From Corynebacterium tuscaniense (lineage in GTDB: Bacteria; Actinomycetota; Actinomycetes; Mycobacteriales; Mycobacteriaceae), in NCBI RefSeq assembly GCF_008693065.1, contig NZ_VXKH01000004.1, positions 38,516 through 102,515 on the forward strand: a DNA stretch of 64,000 nt, read 5' to 3'. Shown here in pieces: positions 44,177 through 55,725 of the stretch; position 1 is the stretch's first letter, and each line of letters opens with the position of its first letter. Below the pieces are notes generated by a model. The model had not been told where the DNA came from. It did no database searches and was given only the letters and a program-made list of their open reading frames with translations. The position numbers and the translations under genes were made by a program.

Positions 44177-44243
44177 GGTGCCAGTCTCCCCCGCCGACTG
44201 GTAGATTCCTAGTGCCAGTTCTATTTAGATTCTTTGGACCAGT
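44177..44243. promoter_or_regulatory. pdxS-pdxR divergent promoter and probable PdxR site
   Basis: This 67-bp gap holds two direct TAGATTC copies (44202-44208 and 44226-44232, 24 bp apart) and ACTGG/CCAGT half-sites (44197-44201, 44215-44219, 44239-44243). TATTTA/TAGATT just before the pdxR ATG fits a -10 so close to the start that the pdxR mRNA may be leaderless. MocR-type PdxR proteins bind such repeats between pdxR and pdxS. Confidence 0.5.
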
Positions 44244-45638
44244 ATGCTTATCGACGTCTCCCGCGCCCTCCCCATCCCCCTCCCCGCGCAAGTGGCCACG
44301 GCCATCCGGACGGCTATCACTAACGGGACTCTGCAGCCAGGGGACGAGGTGCCCTCGACACGGGAGTTGGCAAAACTGGCGGGGATTTCGCGCGGGAGTG
44401 TGGTCACGGCTTACGACCAGCTCATTAGCGAAGGCTATCTGCTCGCATCGCAGGGGTCCCCAACGCACGTGCACCCCGGTCTGCCAGCCGGGATCCCAGG
44501 TGCGGCGAAAGAACTGACTTTTCGACCAAAGATTGAACCGGCGCAAAAAACCATTTCGTTGAAGCCGTCATCGGGACATGCCGGTGGGGTCCGGCCCGCC
44601 GCATGGCGCCAAGCGTGGCGGGAGGCTGCTGCGGAACCAAACATCGTCATCGACCCCGTCGGACAGCCTGAACTGCGCCGTGCGATCGCCGAACATCTTC
44701 GCCTCGCCCGCGGCCTGACCGTGAGTGAGGACCAGATCGTCATCACCGGCGGTTCACGTGAGGGCCTGCTGCTCATCCTGCTCACCCTCGCGCAGCGTCA
44801 CGGCCAGTTGCGGGTCGGAGTCGAGGACCCTGGCCACCCCGGCCTGCGCCGCGTTATCCCGACTGTGGGACACGAAGCGGTGCCGTGCACAGTCGACGAG
44901 TCCGGCGTGAACGTAGACCTTTTGCCCCAAAAATTGGATGCTGTACTGGTCACCCCCGCCTACCAACACCCCCTCGGAGCGTCGATGCCTGCCGGACGCC
45001 GCTCCGAACTCCTCGCGTGGGCAGCAGAGACCGGCACTGTCCTTATCGAGGATGACTTCAACGCGGAGCTGCGCTATCGGCTCGCACCACAGCCACCCCT
45101 GGCAGCGCTGAGCACGGCGGCAGATGTCTTCATCCTCGGAACCTTCTCCACATTACTCAGCCGTAACCTTTCAGCCGGCTACGTTGTCACTCCCCCGTCC
45201 TTCGCCGAAGCTGTGCGCGAAACGCGGAAGGTCCTGGGCATGCCGGTGTCTGCTGTGACTCAATTAGCGGTCGCGCACCTGCTGCAGAACGGACACGTCC
45301 GCCGAAACACGAAGGCCGTGCGGAACAGGCTGAGCAAACGGCGAGCGATCATCCAAGCTGACCTGGTTCCGGTACTCGAGGCCCGCGGCGCACATGTGAA
45401 GGAAATGGCGGAATCCAACGGGGTCGACCTGGCATTGACGTTCGTCTCCCCTGCCCACCGCGACGCGTTCGTCGCAGACCTCCGGACGGCAGGGATCGAA
45501 TGCGGGCGCTTGGAGTCCCTGTGGTCTGGGCAGGAACAGCGGCCCGAGGGCATCATCATGAGTTTCGCGCATTTGTCCGACCAGGATTTCGATGCTGCTC
45601 TTCAAACACTCTGCATTTCCCCCTCCAGCAGCAGCTAG
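44244..45638 (+). CDS. pdxR: MocR/GntR-type PLP-synthesis regulator PdxR
   Basis: 464 residues. An N-terminal GntR winged helix (about 10-75: V-P-S-T-R-E-L-A-K, then S-R-G-S-V-V-T-A-Y) and a class-I aminotransferase-like domain (about 100-460). The pyridine-N ligand region I-E-D-D-F-N-A-E and the T-P-A-Y-Q-H-P-L-G block are kept. However, where MocR proteins have a Ser-Lys that forms the PLP aldimine (usually S-F-S-K or T-F-S-K), this one reads G-T-F-S-T-L-L, so the lysine is missing. The divergent pdxS and the domain layout support PdxR, which activates pdxS when PLP is low. Confidence 0.88.
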   Translation: MLIDVSRALPIPLPAQVATAIRTAITNGTLQPGDEVPSTRELAKLAGISRGSVVTAYDQLISEGYLLASQGSPTHVHPGLPAGIPGAAKELTFRPKIEPAQKTISLKPSSGHAGGVRPAAWRQAWREAAAEPNIVIDPVGQPELRRAIAEHLRLARGLTVSEDQIVITGGSREGLLLILLTLAQRHGQLRVGVEDPGHPGLRRVIPTVGHEAVPCTVDESGVNVDLLPQKLDAVLVTPAYQHPLGASMPAGRRSELLAWAAETGTVLIEDDFNAELRYRLAPQPPLAALSTAADVFILGTFSTLLSRNLSAGYVVTPPSFAEAVRETRKVLGMPVSAVTQLAVAHLLQNGHVRRNTKAVRNRLSKRRAIIQADLVPVLEARGAHVKEMAESNGVDLALTFVSPAHRDAFVADLRTAGIECGRLESLWSGQEQRPEGIIMSFAHLSDQDFDAALQTLCISPSSSS

Positions 45639-45670
45639 TCACATCCCACTATTGGGGTACATTGAGCATC

Positions 45671-45808
45671 ATGAGCTCGCCGACACAACAGAAAGAGCTG
45701 GGTAGGCTCATCGCGCTCAGGGACGTGGAGATCCTACGAGATAACCCTGAACCAGAAGCCGACCTTATAGTCGACTGGGTGAGACGAAACGTGGTGCTGG
45801 AGGACTGA
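45671..45808 (+). CDS. Small hypothetical protein, 45 residues
   Basis: An ATG at 45671 follows GGGGTACATTGAGC. The predicted peptide is charged and helix-prone (K-E-L-G-R-L-I-A-L-R-D and D-W-V-R-R-N), with no TM segment or signal. It lies between pdxR and the convergent ARC gene. No family is recognised, and it could be a chance frame; the composition favours a real short protein. Confidence 0.4.
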   Translation: MSSPTQQKELGRLIALRDVEILRDNPEPEADLIVDWVRRNVVLED

Positions 45809-45835
45809 CATCCGGTCCCGGGCGGTCCTGAGCTG

Positions 45836-47335
45836 TCAAAGCACTTCTGCCGCCACAACGCGTTTGCCGGTGCGGCCAGTAATACGCGCCCACTCGTCCG
45901 GGTTGGACACGTTGGGCATGTCCTCGCTTTCGTCCTGCTCGGCGCGCACAGCGGCACGGAGGTGCTCGGCCGTCACACCAGATCCCTGCCCGGCAATCTC
46001 ATCCTTGATGGCCAGCTTCTTCGCGCGGTCCACCACGTTCGCAATCATGGCGCCGGAGACGAAGTCGGAGTAGTGGAGGGTTTCCTGGGAGCCGTCGATA
46101 AGCGAGAGCTTCACGAATGGCCGCGGTGCGTAAAGCGTATCGACGGCCACCTGGATGAGCTCGTCCACCTCCCCATCGTGCGGGACCTCCTGAGTGAGGT
46201 AGCGCGCGAAGATGTCCTTCGCTTCTGATCGATCAGGCCTATCCACGCGGATCTTGATGTCTAGGCGGCCCGGGCGAAGGATGGCCGGATCGATAAGTTC
46301 CTCGCGGTTGGTGGCGCCGATGACGATGACGTTGGCGATGTCCTCCACGCCGTCAATTTCCGTGAGGAGCTGGGGTACAACGGTTGTTTCCATATCCGAG
46401 GAAACACCGGAGCCGCGGGTGCGGAAGATGGATTCCATCTCATCGAAAAAGATGATTACCGGGCGACCTTCGGATGCGAGTTCCCTGGCACGTTCGAAGA
46501 TGAGGCGGATGCGGCGCTCTGTTTCGCCGACGTACTTGTTCAACAGCTCAGGGCCCTTGACGTTGAGAAAGTGCGCCTTGCCACCATCCCCGATGCGGGA
46601 GGACAACGAGTTTGCTACCGCCTTGGCAATAAGCGTCTTGCCACACCCCGGCGGGCCATACAGCAGCACGCCTTTCGGCGGCTTGAGGTCATAGGCCTTG
46701 TACAGATCCGGGTGCGCAAATGGTAACTCCACGGAATCACGGATCGTCTCAATCTGAGAGTGCAAGCCACCGATGTCGTCGTAAGTAACATCGGGGACTT
46801 CCTCGAGCGAGAGCTGGTTGACTTCCGTTTTTGGGATGCGCTCAAATGCGTAGCCGGACTTGTAGTCGAGCAGCACCGTGTCACCGGCGCGGGCAGTTTT
46901 CTGCAGCTTTTCCGTCAGGTGCACCACCTGCTCCGCGCCCTGCATGTCGGAGACAATCGCACGGTCAAAGCCGATCTTCTCCGACACAGTAGCCAGCTGC
47001 CCCACGCGAGTGAAACCGCAGGCTTCCACCACAACGGAGCCTTCACCCAAGCGGACGAGGCCACCGATGAGCAACGATCCTGGCTCCACGTTCGGGGACA
47101 CCTTCAAACGCATCCGGCGCCCGGAGGTGAACACCTCTGCTTCCTGGCCACGACGTGCCGGGCCCAAGTAAATCCCGTACGTCGATGCCGGTTCGCCAAG
47201 TGCCTCCACCTGTGCTGCTAGATCCTTGAGCTTGTCACGCGATGTCTTAAGCAGCTCAGCCAGCTGCTTATTGCGCGCGCCCAAGGCTTGGTTCTGAATC
47301 TTCAGTTCCCGGAGGTCAGCTACAGGATCGGTCAT
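45836..47335 (-). CDS. arc: AAA+ ATPase ARC (Mpa-type unfoldase of the Pup system)
   Basis: 499 residues from the ATG at 47335; a longer frame to 47422 would overlap trmI. It has an N-terminal coiled coil (about 5-50) that binds Pup, OB domains (about 55-190), and an AAA domain with G-P-P-G-C-G-K-T and F-F-D-E-M-E-S. In mycobacteria, Mpa ends in G-Q-Y-L, which docks on the 20S proteasome; here the end is K-R-V-V-A-A-E-V-L, with no such tail. This fits corynebacteria, which have pupylation but no proteasome. It unfolds pupylated proteins. It is separated from dop by about 4.2 kb of other genes. Confidence 0.92.
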   Translation of the reverse strand: MTDPVADLRELKIQNQALGARNKQLAELLKTSRDKLKDLAAQVEALGEPASTYGIYLGPARRGQEAEVFTSGRRMRLKVSPNVEPGSLLIGGLVRLGEGSVVVEACGFTRVGQLATVSEKIGFDRAIVSDMQGAEQVVHLTEKLQKTARAGDTVLLDYKSGYAFERIPKTEVNQLSLEEVPDVTYDDIGGLHSQIETIRDSVELPFAHPDLYKAYDLKPPKGVLLYGPPGCGKTLIAKAVANSLSSRIGDGGKAHFLNVKGPELLNKYVGETERRIRLIFERARELASEGRPVIIFFDEMESIFRTRGSGVSSDMETTVVPQLLTEIDGVEDIANVIVIGATNREELIDPAILRPGRLDIKIRVDRPDRSEAKDIFARYLTQEVPHDGEVDELIQVAVDTLYAPRPFVKLSLIDGSQETLHYSDFVSGAMIANVVDRAKKLAIKDEIAGQGSGVTAEHLRAAVRAEQDESEDMPNVSNPDEWARITGRTGKRVVAAEVL

Positions 47336-47358
47336 GCTGTTTAGCTTATCGCCTTGGT

Positions 47359-49439
<2,081 letters not shown>

Positions 49440-49466
49440 ACCCACCACTCTAGGATGAAGGGCAAT

Positions 49467-50297
49467 ATGACTCCACGACCGCTCGCATTATCTCCGTCCC
49501 GCGCCAATGACTATCAGCAGTGTCCCCTGAAATATCGCCTCCGCGCCATTGATCGGCTTCCGGAGCCCAAGACGGAGGCGCAGGTCAAGGGCAACCTCGT
49601 TCACGCTGTGCTCGAGGAAATGCACGCGTGGCCCCGTGAACAGCGCACGTACCCAGCGGCGGTGAAGCAGATCAAGCCTTCGTGGGCTGCGATGTTGGAG
49701 AAGGACTCCACTCAGGCGGAACCGATCGAGGATGAGCACCAGCTTTTCGTGGATGCGCGCACGCTTCTACGCGGCTACTTTGAGATGGAAAACCCGCTCG
49801 GATTCGATTCGCATGAGCAGGAAATGTACGTGGACACCGTACTGCCCAACGGCGTGCCGGTACGTGGGTTCATTGACCGCGTGGATATCGCACCGACGGG
49901 TGAGGTGCGCGTAGTGGACTACAAAACCGGTAAGAAACCCTCCCCGCGTTTCTCCGCTGAGGCACAGTTCCAAATGCGGTTCTACGCGCTGGTGTATTGG
50001 CGCTTGTTTGGCACGATCCCCCACCAACTCCGTCTGATGTACCTCAAGGTGATGGACTCCATGTTCCTGGCACCCTCCCGCGAAGAGCTCGAGTACTTCG
50101 AGCGCGATCTAGGTGACCTGTGGGCCAAGATCGAAGCCGACGGCACATCCGGCAACTTCCGCCCGAAGAAATCCAAACTCTGCGACTGGTGTGCCTTCCA
50201 GTCACTGTGCCCCGAGTTCGGTGGCACCCCGCCGAGCTACCCAGGCTGGCCGGGTAGCACCGCGGATGCCGTCGCGAATGATCGCGATGAGGTTTAG
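49467..50297 (+). CDS. RecB-family PD-(D/E)XK nuclease with probable Fe-S cluster
   Basis: 276 residues from an ATG at 49467 with AAGGG upstream. It is a stand-alone Cas4/AddB-like nuclease: the motif H (G-N-L-V-H-A-V-L-E-E), the Asp in G-F-I-D-R-V-D, the core V-V-D-Y-K-T-G-K, and four cysteines, one near residue 18 (Q-C-P-L-K-Y-R) and C-D-W-C ... L-C near the end, spaced as an Fe-S cluster site. It would cut or resect DNA. No CRISPR or recombination partner is adjacent. Its end overlaps the convergent fhs gene by 4 bp. Confidence 0.88.
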   Translation: MTPRPLALSPSRANDYQQCPLKYRLRAIDRLPEPKTEAQVKGNLVHAVLEEMHAWPREQRTYPAAVKQIKPSWAAMLEKDSTQAEPIEDEHQLFVDARTLLRGYFEMENPLGFDSHEQEMYVDTVLPNGVPVRGFIDRVDIAPTGEVRVVDYKTGKKPSPRFSAEAQFQMRFYALVYWRLFGTIPHQLRLMYLKVMDSMFLAPSREELEYFERDLGDLWAKIEADGTSGNFRPKKSKLCDWCAFQSLCPEFGGTPPSYPGWPGSTADAVANDRDEV

Positions 50298-51958
50298 AAC
50301 AGCCCGCTGATCTTGCCGTCGCCGTCTACGTCAATGTTGTTAGCGGCGGGCACCTTGGGCAGACCCGGCATGGTCATCACATCGCCGGTGAGCGCCACAA
50401 CGAAACCGGCACCCGTGCGCGGGATGAGCTTGCGCACATGCAGGGTGTGCCCGGTCGGCGCACCCAGCTGAGCCGGATCATCGGAGAAGCTGTACTGCGT
50501 CTTGGAAATGCACACCGGCAAGGTATCCCAACCGTTGTCTTTCAGAGTTTTCAGGTTGCGCTGGGCGTTGACGGAGTACTGCACCGCATCCGCGCGGTAA
50601 ATCTCTTTCGCGATGGTCTCAATCGCATTCTCAATACCATCTGCTGGGTCGTAGAGCTGCGTCGAGGTGTTTTCGGTGAGGTTGTCAAGCATCACATCAG
50701 CAAGATCCAGTGCCCCCTCACCGCCCTTTGCCCACACATCAGCTACCGCCAGAGCCACGCCGAAGTCGGAGGCCCATTCGCGCATCGCTTCCATTTCGGC
50801 CTCGGTGTCCGACGTGAAGCGGTTGAGGGCCACGACGGGTGTGACACCGAATTTACGAATATTTTGAACGTGACGTTCCAGGTTAACCACACCGGAGCGC
50901 AGTGCATCGAGGTTTTCCTGCTCGAGATCCTGGCGTGCGACACCACCGTTGTACTTCAGGGATCGGATCGTGGCCACGACGACGGCACCAGCCACATCGA
51001 GGTCCCCGTAGCGAGCCTTGATGTCAAAGAATTTCTCCGCACCAAGATCCGAACCGAAGCCGGCCTCAGTCAGAACAATGTCGGCGCAACAACGAGCGGT
51101 TTGGGTGGACACAAGTGTGCTACAGCCGTGCGCAATGTTGGCAAAAGGTCCACCGTGGATGAATGCTGGTGTGCCGCCGAGAGTCTGAACCAAGTTAGGA
51201 TTCATCGCATCTTTGAGAAGCGCCGTCATAGCGCCCTCAGCCTTGAGTTCCCCGGCGGTCACCGGCTTAAGGTCATAGGTGAAGCCGATGGTGATGCGCG
51301 CCAGACGCTCCTTCAAGTCTTCCAGGTCGGTGGCCAAACCAAGGATGGCCATGATCTCACTGGCAGCGGTAATGGTAAATCCGGTTTCTGCTGGCAGGCC
51401 ACTGCCTGGGCCACCAAGGCCGGTAATCACGTTTCGTAGCGAGCGGTCATTGACGTCAAGGCAGCGCTGCCAAGTGATCCGGCGTTCATCAATACGCAAC
51501 TCATTGCCCTGCTGGATGTGGTTATCGATGATCGCGGCCAGCGTGTTGTTCGCGCTGGTAATCGCGTGGAAATCACCAGTGAAGTGAAGGTTGATGTTCT
51601 CCATCGGCACCACTTGCGAGTAACCGCCACCGGCGGCACCGCCTTTAATCCCCATGACGGGGCCGAGAGAAGGCTCACGCAAAGCTACAGCGACCTTGTG
51701 CCCGCGCGATGCTAAAGCATCGGTCAGTCCGATGAGCACAGTGGACTTGCCCTCCCCTGCTGGGGTTGGGGAAACACCAGTGACAAGCACCAGCTTGCCT
51801 TGGGGCTGCCCCTGAATCTGGTGCAGATCCACCTTGGCCATGGAAGCGCCGTAAGGAATCAGAGCATCTTCGGGGACCCCCGCTTTTGCAGCAATATCTG
51901 CGATCGGCTCAAGTGTGTGGGCTTGTGCAATTTCAACGTCAGTCATCGGTTGGCTCAT
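50294..51958 (-). CDS. fhs: Formate--tetrahydrofolate ligase
   Basis: 554 residues from an ATG at 51958. The ATP-binding P-loop T-P-A-G-E-G-K-S-T and the family blocks I-K-G-G-A-A-G-G-G and G-G-P-F-A-N-I-A-H-G are intact. It makes 10-formyl-THF from formate, THF and ATP, feeding purine synthesis, or runs in reverse to yield ATP and formate. It is the usual length. It lies 21 bp from the Dcu transporter gene on the same strand, followed upstream by aspA, which suggests a metabolic grouping. Confidence 0.96.
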   Translation of the reverse strand: MSQPMTDVEIAQAHTLEPIADIAAKAGVPEDALIPYGASMAKVDLHQIQGQPQGKLVLVTGVSPTPAGEGKSTVLIGLTDALASRGHKVAVALREPSLGPVMGIKGGAAGGGYSQVVPMENINLHFTGDFHAITSANNTLAAIIDNHIQQGNELRIDERRITWQRCLDVNDRSLRNVITGLGGPGSGLPAETGFTITAASEIMAILGLATDLEDLKERLARITIGFTYDLKPVTAGELKAEGAMTALLKDAMNPNLVQTLGGTPAFIHGGPFANIAHGCSTLVSTQTARCCADIVLTEAGFGSDLGAEKFFDIKARYGDLDVAGAVVVATIRSLKYNGGVARQDLEQENLDALRSGVVNLERHVQNIRKFGVTPVVALNRFTSDTEAEMEAMREWASDFGVALAVADVWAKGGEGALDLADVMLDNLTENTSTQLYDPADGIENAIETIAKEIYRADAVQYSVNAQRNLKTLKDNGWDTLPVCISKTQYSFSDDPAQLGAPTGHTLHVRKLIPRTGAGFVVALTGDVMTMPGLPKVPAANNIDVDGDGKISGLF

Positions 51959-51979
51959 ATGCCCCAGCCTAGGCGAAAG

Positions 51980-53290
51980 CTAGAGGACGACCGCACCGAT
52001 CCCATAACCCAACAGCACTGAGACAAAAATGCAGAACACGCCCGGGACAATAAACGGGTGATCAAACACGTAGTGGCCGATTCGAGTTGAACCGGTATCG
52101 TCCATCTCCACCGCCGCGAGCAGGGTGGGATAGGTGGGCAGCACGAATAGTGCAGATGCGGCGGGAAACGCCGCAACGGCGGTGAGAGGGCTTACCCCAA
52201 TAGCAAGAGCCGCCGGCATGAGAGCCTTAGTGGTAGCCGCCTGCGAATACAGCAAGGACGCTGCGAAGAACAGCACTACGGCAAGCAACCACGGCTGGGA
52301 CTGTAGGACATTCCCAGAGATACTCTGGATATCGTCAATGTAGTGATTAATGAAGGTCGTGCCCAACCATGCGACACCGAGCACGCACACCGCAGCAGAC
52401 ATACCAGAACGGAACACCTGCGTGCCCAGGATTTCTGTTGCCGAATTTTTGGTGACTATCACAATGATCATGGCCGCAGCCAGCATGATCGCCATGATCG
52501 CTTCATTACGTGGCACCGTCGGTTCAGCGATAAGCCCCACTTGATCAGAAATCAGAGTTGCGTAGAACATCACAATCACGATTGCCAACAGGAAGATTGC
52601 AACCGACGTCTTCGCTGCGCGCGTGGGAACATACCCGGTTTCTGTAGCCGGTGGCTTGACCAGTCCGTCCTCTAGCCGCTTTTGGTACACGGGATCATCT
52701 ACGAGTTCTTTGCCTAAACGATTAGCAATCCAGGCGGTTGGGAAAATAGCCAGGAATGTCGCCGGAAGCATCACAGCTAGCAGCTGCAGATACCCGACAC
52801 CGAGGGGTTCCAATATAGAGGCCATGAATACGACGGCGGCGGAGATGGGTGATGCCACAATAGCCATTTGCGAAGCGATGACCGCTACTGACAGCGGACG
52901 TGACGGCCGGACTTTCCCTTCTTTTGCCACCTCAACAATGACCGGAAGCGTAGAAAAAGCGGTGTGGCCCGTGCCAGCCAGTACCGTCATCAGCCAGGTG
53001 ACTATTGGGGCGTACAAGGTCACCCGTTTCGGATCGCGGCGCAGAAACTTCTCGGCCAGATAAACGAGGTAATCCATACCGCCAGCGCGTTGCATCGCGG
53101 AGATCGCGGCAATGACGCACATGATGATGCCAATGACATCGAAGGGAATATCTTCGGCTGTCACCGACATTCCTGTCGCACCGAGCAGCAGCACCCCCAA
53201 ACCGCCTGCGAAACCAATCGCGATGGATCCATACCGTGCACCAAGAACAATGGCACCGAACAAGATGATGAGCTGAAGTACGAGCAACAT
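51980..53290 (-). CDS. Anaerobic C4-dicarboxylate transporter, Dcu family
   Basis: 436 residues from the ATG at 53290; a TTG six codons upstream lacks support. About ten to twelve TM segments are seen, starting with L-G-A-R-Y-G-S-I-A-I-G-F-A-G-G-L-G, which is the Dcu signature. It exchanges fumarate, succinate, malate or aspartate and, next to aspA, most likely takes up aspartate or exports succinate. DcuA versus DcuB type cannot be separated by eye. Confidence 0.9.
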   Translation of the reverse strand: MLLVLQLIILFGAIVLGARYGSIAIGFAGGLGVLLLGATGMSVTAEDIPFDVIGIIMCVIAAISAMQRAGGMDYLVYLAEKFLRRDPKRVTLYAPIVTWLMTVLAGTGHTAFSTLPVIVEVAKEGKVRPSRPLSVAVIASQMAIVASPISAAVVFMASILEPLGVGYLQLLAVMLPATFLAIFPTAWIANRLGKELVDDPVYQKRLEDGLVKPPATETGYVPTRAAKTSVAIFLLAIVIVMFYATLISDQVGLIAEPTVPRNEAIMAIMLAAAMIIVIVTKNSATEILGTQVFRSGMSAAVCVLGVAWLGTTFINHYIDDIQSISGNVLQSQPWLLAVVLFFAASLLYSQAATTKALMPAALAIGVSPLTAVAAFPAASALFVLPTYPTLLAAVEMDDTGSTRIGHYVFDHPFIVPGVFCIFVSVLLGYGIGAVVL

Positions 53291-53335
53291 GGGGATCACA
53301 CTTTCCAAGACAGTCCTCTTACCAGTATGGAACGC

Positions 53336-53371
53336 AAAAATCCGCCTGGCTATAAAACGAGGCGGATTTTT
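53336..53371. terminator. Bidirectional terminator between aspA and the Dcu gene
   Basis: AAAAATCCGCCT (53336-53347) pairs perfectly with AGGCGGATTTTT (53360-53371), with A/T ends forming a T-run in both directions. On the minus strand it lies 53 bp after the aspA stop and 45 bp before the Dcu start, so Dcu must have its own promoter or receive partial read-through. Confidence 0.9.
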
Positions 53372-53423
53372 GCCGATTGTGTCCGGCTTAACAAACGCGG
53401 AACATTCCGTTAGTTCTTCAGAG

Positions 53424-54842
53424 CTAGTCGAGATACAGCTTTCCGCGGTATTCCGGGTGCATGAGGTTCTGCTTGCTTAGAACCTCATTGAGAGTCTCCT
53501 CATCCAACAAGCCCTTCTCCAACACGATCTCGCGAACACCACGACCGGTTGCGGCAGCTTCCTTGCCCACCACGTCACCGTTGTGGTGACCAATGAATGG
53601 GTTGAGGTAGGTGATAATGCCGATGGAGTTGTCCACGTAAGCCTGACACACATCCTCGTTCGCAGTGATTCCCACAACACACTTCTCACGCAGAGTGTGT
53701 GCGGCATTGCCCAGTAGATCGATGGACTCGAACAAGGACTGTGCAATGACAGGCTCCATGACGTTGAGCTGCAACTGGCCAGCCTCCGCTGCCATGCTCA
53801 CAGTGAGGTCATTGCCGAAGACCTTGAAGCACACCTGGTTGACCACTTCCGGGATCACCGGATTGACCTTGGCCGGCATAATGGAAGATCCAGCCTGGCG
53901 CTCCGGCAGGTTAATCTCATTGAGGCCAGCGCGTGGGCCGGAGGACAGCAGACGGAGGTCGTTGCAAATCTTGGACAGTTTCATCGCCGCGCGCTTGATC
54001 GCGGAATGCGCCATCACGTAGCCGCCGGTATCAGAGGTCGCCTCAATCAGATCCGGTGACGTAGAGATAGGCAAGCCAGTGACCTCACGCATAGCGGCTA
54101 CGACCTGGTCACGGTAGCCACTCGGCGTGTTCACACCAGTACCAATAGCGGTGGCGCCAAGGTTGATCTCCAACAGGTTCTCCGCAGCGCTCTTCAGGGT
54201 GCGCTGCTCCTCCGCCAGGTTAGAGCCAAACGCGGTGAACTCAGCACCTAGCGTCATCGGCACCGCATCCTGGAGCTGGGTGCGGCCCATCTTCAGAATG
54301 TCCGCAAACTCGTCGCCCTTCTCACGGAAAGCCTGCTGCAGCTTGTCAAATTCCTCAATAAGCCCCTGCAGTGCGTGGTACAGGCCGAGGCGGAAGCCAG
54401 TTGGATACGCATCATTAGTGGACTGGGACATATTCACATCATCATTGGGGTTAATGATGTCGTAGCGCCCCTTTTCGTGGCCCAGTGTCTCCAACGCGAG
54501 GTTGGCCACAACCTCGTTGGTGTTCATGTTCACCGATGTACCAGCACCGCCCTGGAAGGCGTCGATGGGAAACTGATCCATGCACCGACCATCATTCAAA
54601 ATGAGGTCACATGCTGCGATGATCGCGTCAGCCTTATCCTTCGGCAGAGTGTGCAGCCGGCGGTTCGCCGTCGCAGCGGCTTTCTTCACCATGACCATGC
54701 CACGCACAAAGTCCGGGAAATCCTGCACCTTTGTGGAGGAAATTTGGAAATTGTCTACGGCGCGCATCGTATGCACGCCGTAGTACTTGTCATTGGGGAC
54801 TTCAATCGTCCCGAGGAGATCTTCTTCAGTTCTGTAGCCCAT
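53424..54842 (-). CDS. aspA: Aspartate ammonia-lyase
   Basis: 472 residues from an ATG at 54842. The fumarase/aspartase signature [11 protein letters not shown] is intact, as are T-N-D-A-Y-P-T and the N-terminal R-T-E-E-D-L-L-G. It converts aspartate to fumarate and ammonia reversibly. The Dcu gene follows downstream on the same strand beyond a terminator, and the pair supplies fumarate as an electron acceptor when oxygen is low. The length is normal for AspA. Confidence 0.95.
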   Translation of the reverse strand: MGYRTEEDLLGTIEVPNDKYYGVHTMRAVDNFQISSTKVQDFPDFVRGMVMVKKAAATANRRLHTLPKDKADAIIAACDLILNDGRCMDQFPIDAFQGGAGTSVNMNTNEVVANLALETLGHEKGRYDIINPNDDVNMSQSTNDAYPTGFRLGLYHALQGLIEEFDKLQQAFREKGDEFADILKMGRTQLQDAVPMTLGAEFTAFGSNLAEEQRTLKSAAENLLEINLGATAIGTGVNTPSGYRDQVVAAMREVTGLPISTSPDLIEATSDTGGYVMAHSAIKRAAMKLSKICNDLRLLSSGPRAGLNEINLPERQAGSSIMPAKVNPVIPEVVNQVCFKVFGNDLTVSMAAEAGQLQLNVMEPVIAQSLFESIDLLGNAAHTLREKCVVGITANEDVCQAYVDNSIGIITYLNPFIGHHNGDVVGKEAAATGRGVREIVLEKGLLDEETLNEVLSKQNLMHPEYRGKLYLD

Positions 54843-54862
54843 AGGACCAAGTATTCCACATT

Positions 54863-55708
54863 CTAGATACGCGCGATACGCAGTTCAGAGGCAAGAATCG
54901 CTTCCGCGCCCGTTGCCGCAAGCCGATCCATGAGCAGGTTCGCTTCTTTCCGCGGAACCATTGCACGTACAGCAACCCAGTTCTCTCGCTGCAGCGGTGA
55001 CACGGTCGGACCAGTCAATCCAGGGGTGACTGCGACTGCTGATTCGAGGTTCTCGCGCGAAATGTTGTAGTCAAGCATGAGGAAGTTGTGCGCAGTGAGA
55101 ATGCCCCGGATGCGGGAAAGCACAACATCATCGTTCGCGGTGAGCTCACGGCCTTTCCGCTTGACGACGACAGCCTCACTTTTCACAATCGGCTCCCCAA
55201 ACGGGACCAACCCCTGCTGACGTAGCGTTGCACCGGTGGACACGACATCCGCAATCGCATCAGCAACTCCAAGTTTGATGGCAATTTCCACCGCGCCATC
55301 CAGGCGGATCACCTCTGCTTCAATTCCACGCTCCGCGAGATAGTCAGCTGCCAGGTGAGGATAGGAGGTAGCAAGGCGCTTGCCGTGCAGGTCCTCTACC
55401 GTCCATGTTTGGTCAGCGGGCGCCGCGAAACGGAAGGTCGAGCCACCAAACCCGAGGCTGAGTACTTCTTCCACATCCGCGCGGGAGTCCATCGCCAGAT
55501 CACGGCCGGTGATGCCGAGGTCAAGATGACCGCCAGCAACGTAGATGGCAATGTCTTTCGGACGCAGGAAGAAAAATTCGACGTCATTAGCTTCGTCGAC
55601 AATATTCAGCGCCTTGGAAATCCCGCGCCCTTTGTAGCCGGCTTCCTTGAGAATCTCAGTGGCGGCTTCTGACAGGGACCCCTTGTTGGGAACAGCAATC
55701 TTGATCAT
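54863..55708 (-). CDS. hisG: ATP phosphoribosyltransferase HisG (long form)
   Basis: 281 residues from an ATG at 55708. The N-terminus [12 protein letters not shown] and the PRPP loop near [10 protein letters not shown] are clear. The C-terminal about 70 residues form the ACT-like regulatory domain of the long form, which carries histidine feedback inhibition. It catalyses the first step of histidine synthesis. hisE lies 17 bp upstream on the same strand, and the two form the usual corynebacterial hisE-hisG pair. Confidence 0.95.
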   Translation of the reverse strand: MIKIAVPNKGSLSEAATEILKEAGYKGRGISKALNIVDEANDVEFFFLRPKDIAIYVAGGHLDLGITGRDLAMDSRADVEEVLSLGFGGSTFRFAAPADQTWTVEDLHGKRLATSYPHLAADYLAERGIEAEVIRLDGAVEIAIKLGVADAIADVVSTGATLRQQGLVPFGEPIVKSEAVVVKRKGRELTANDDVVLSRIRGILTAHNFLMLDYNISRENLESAVAVTPGLTGPTVSPLQRENWVAVRAMVPRKEANLLMDRLAATGAEAILASELRIARI

Positions 55709-55725
55709 GGTGGCGGTATTTTCTT

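Noticed and set aside
45804..45835. Partial GGACC/GGTCC repeats between the 45-residue frame and ARC as a terminator
   Set aside because: The arms are short and overlapping, and no T-run follows.
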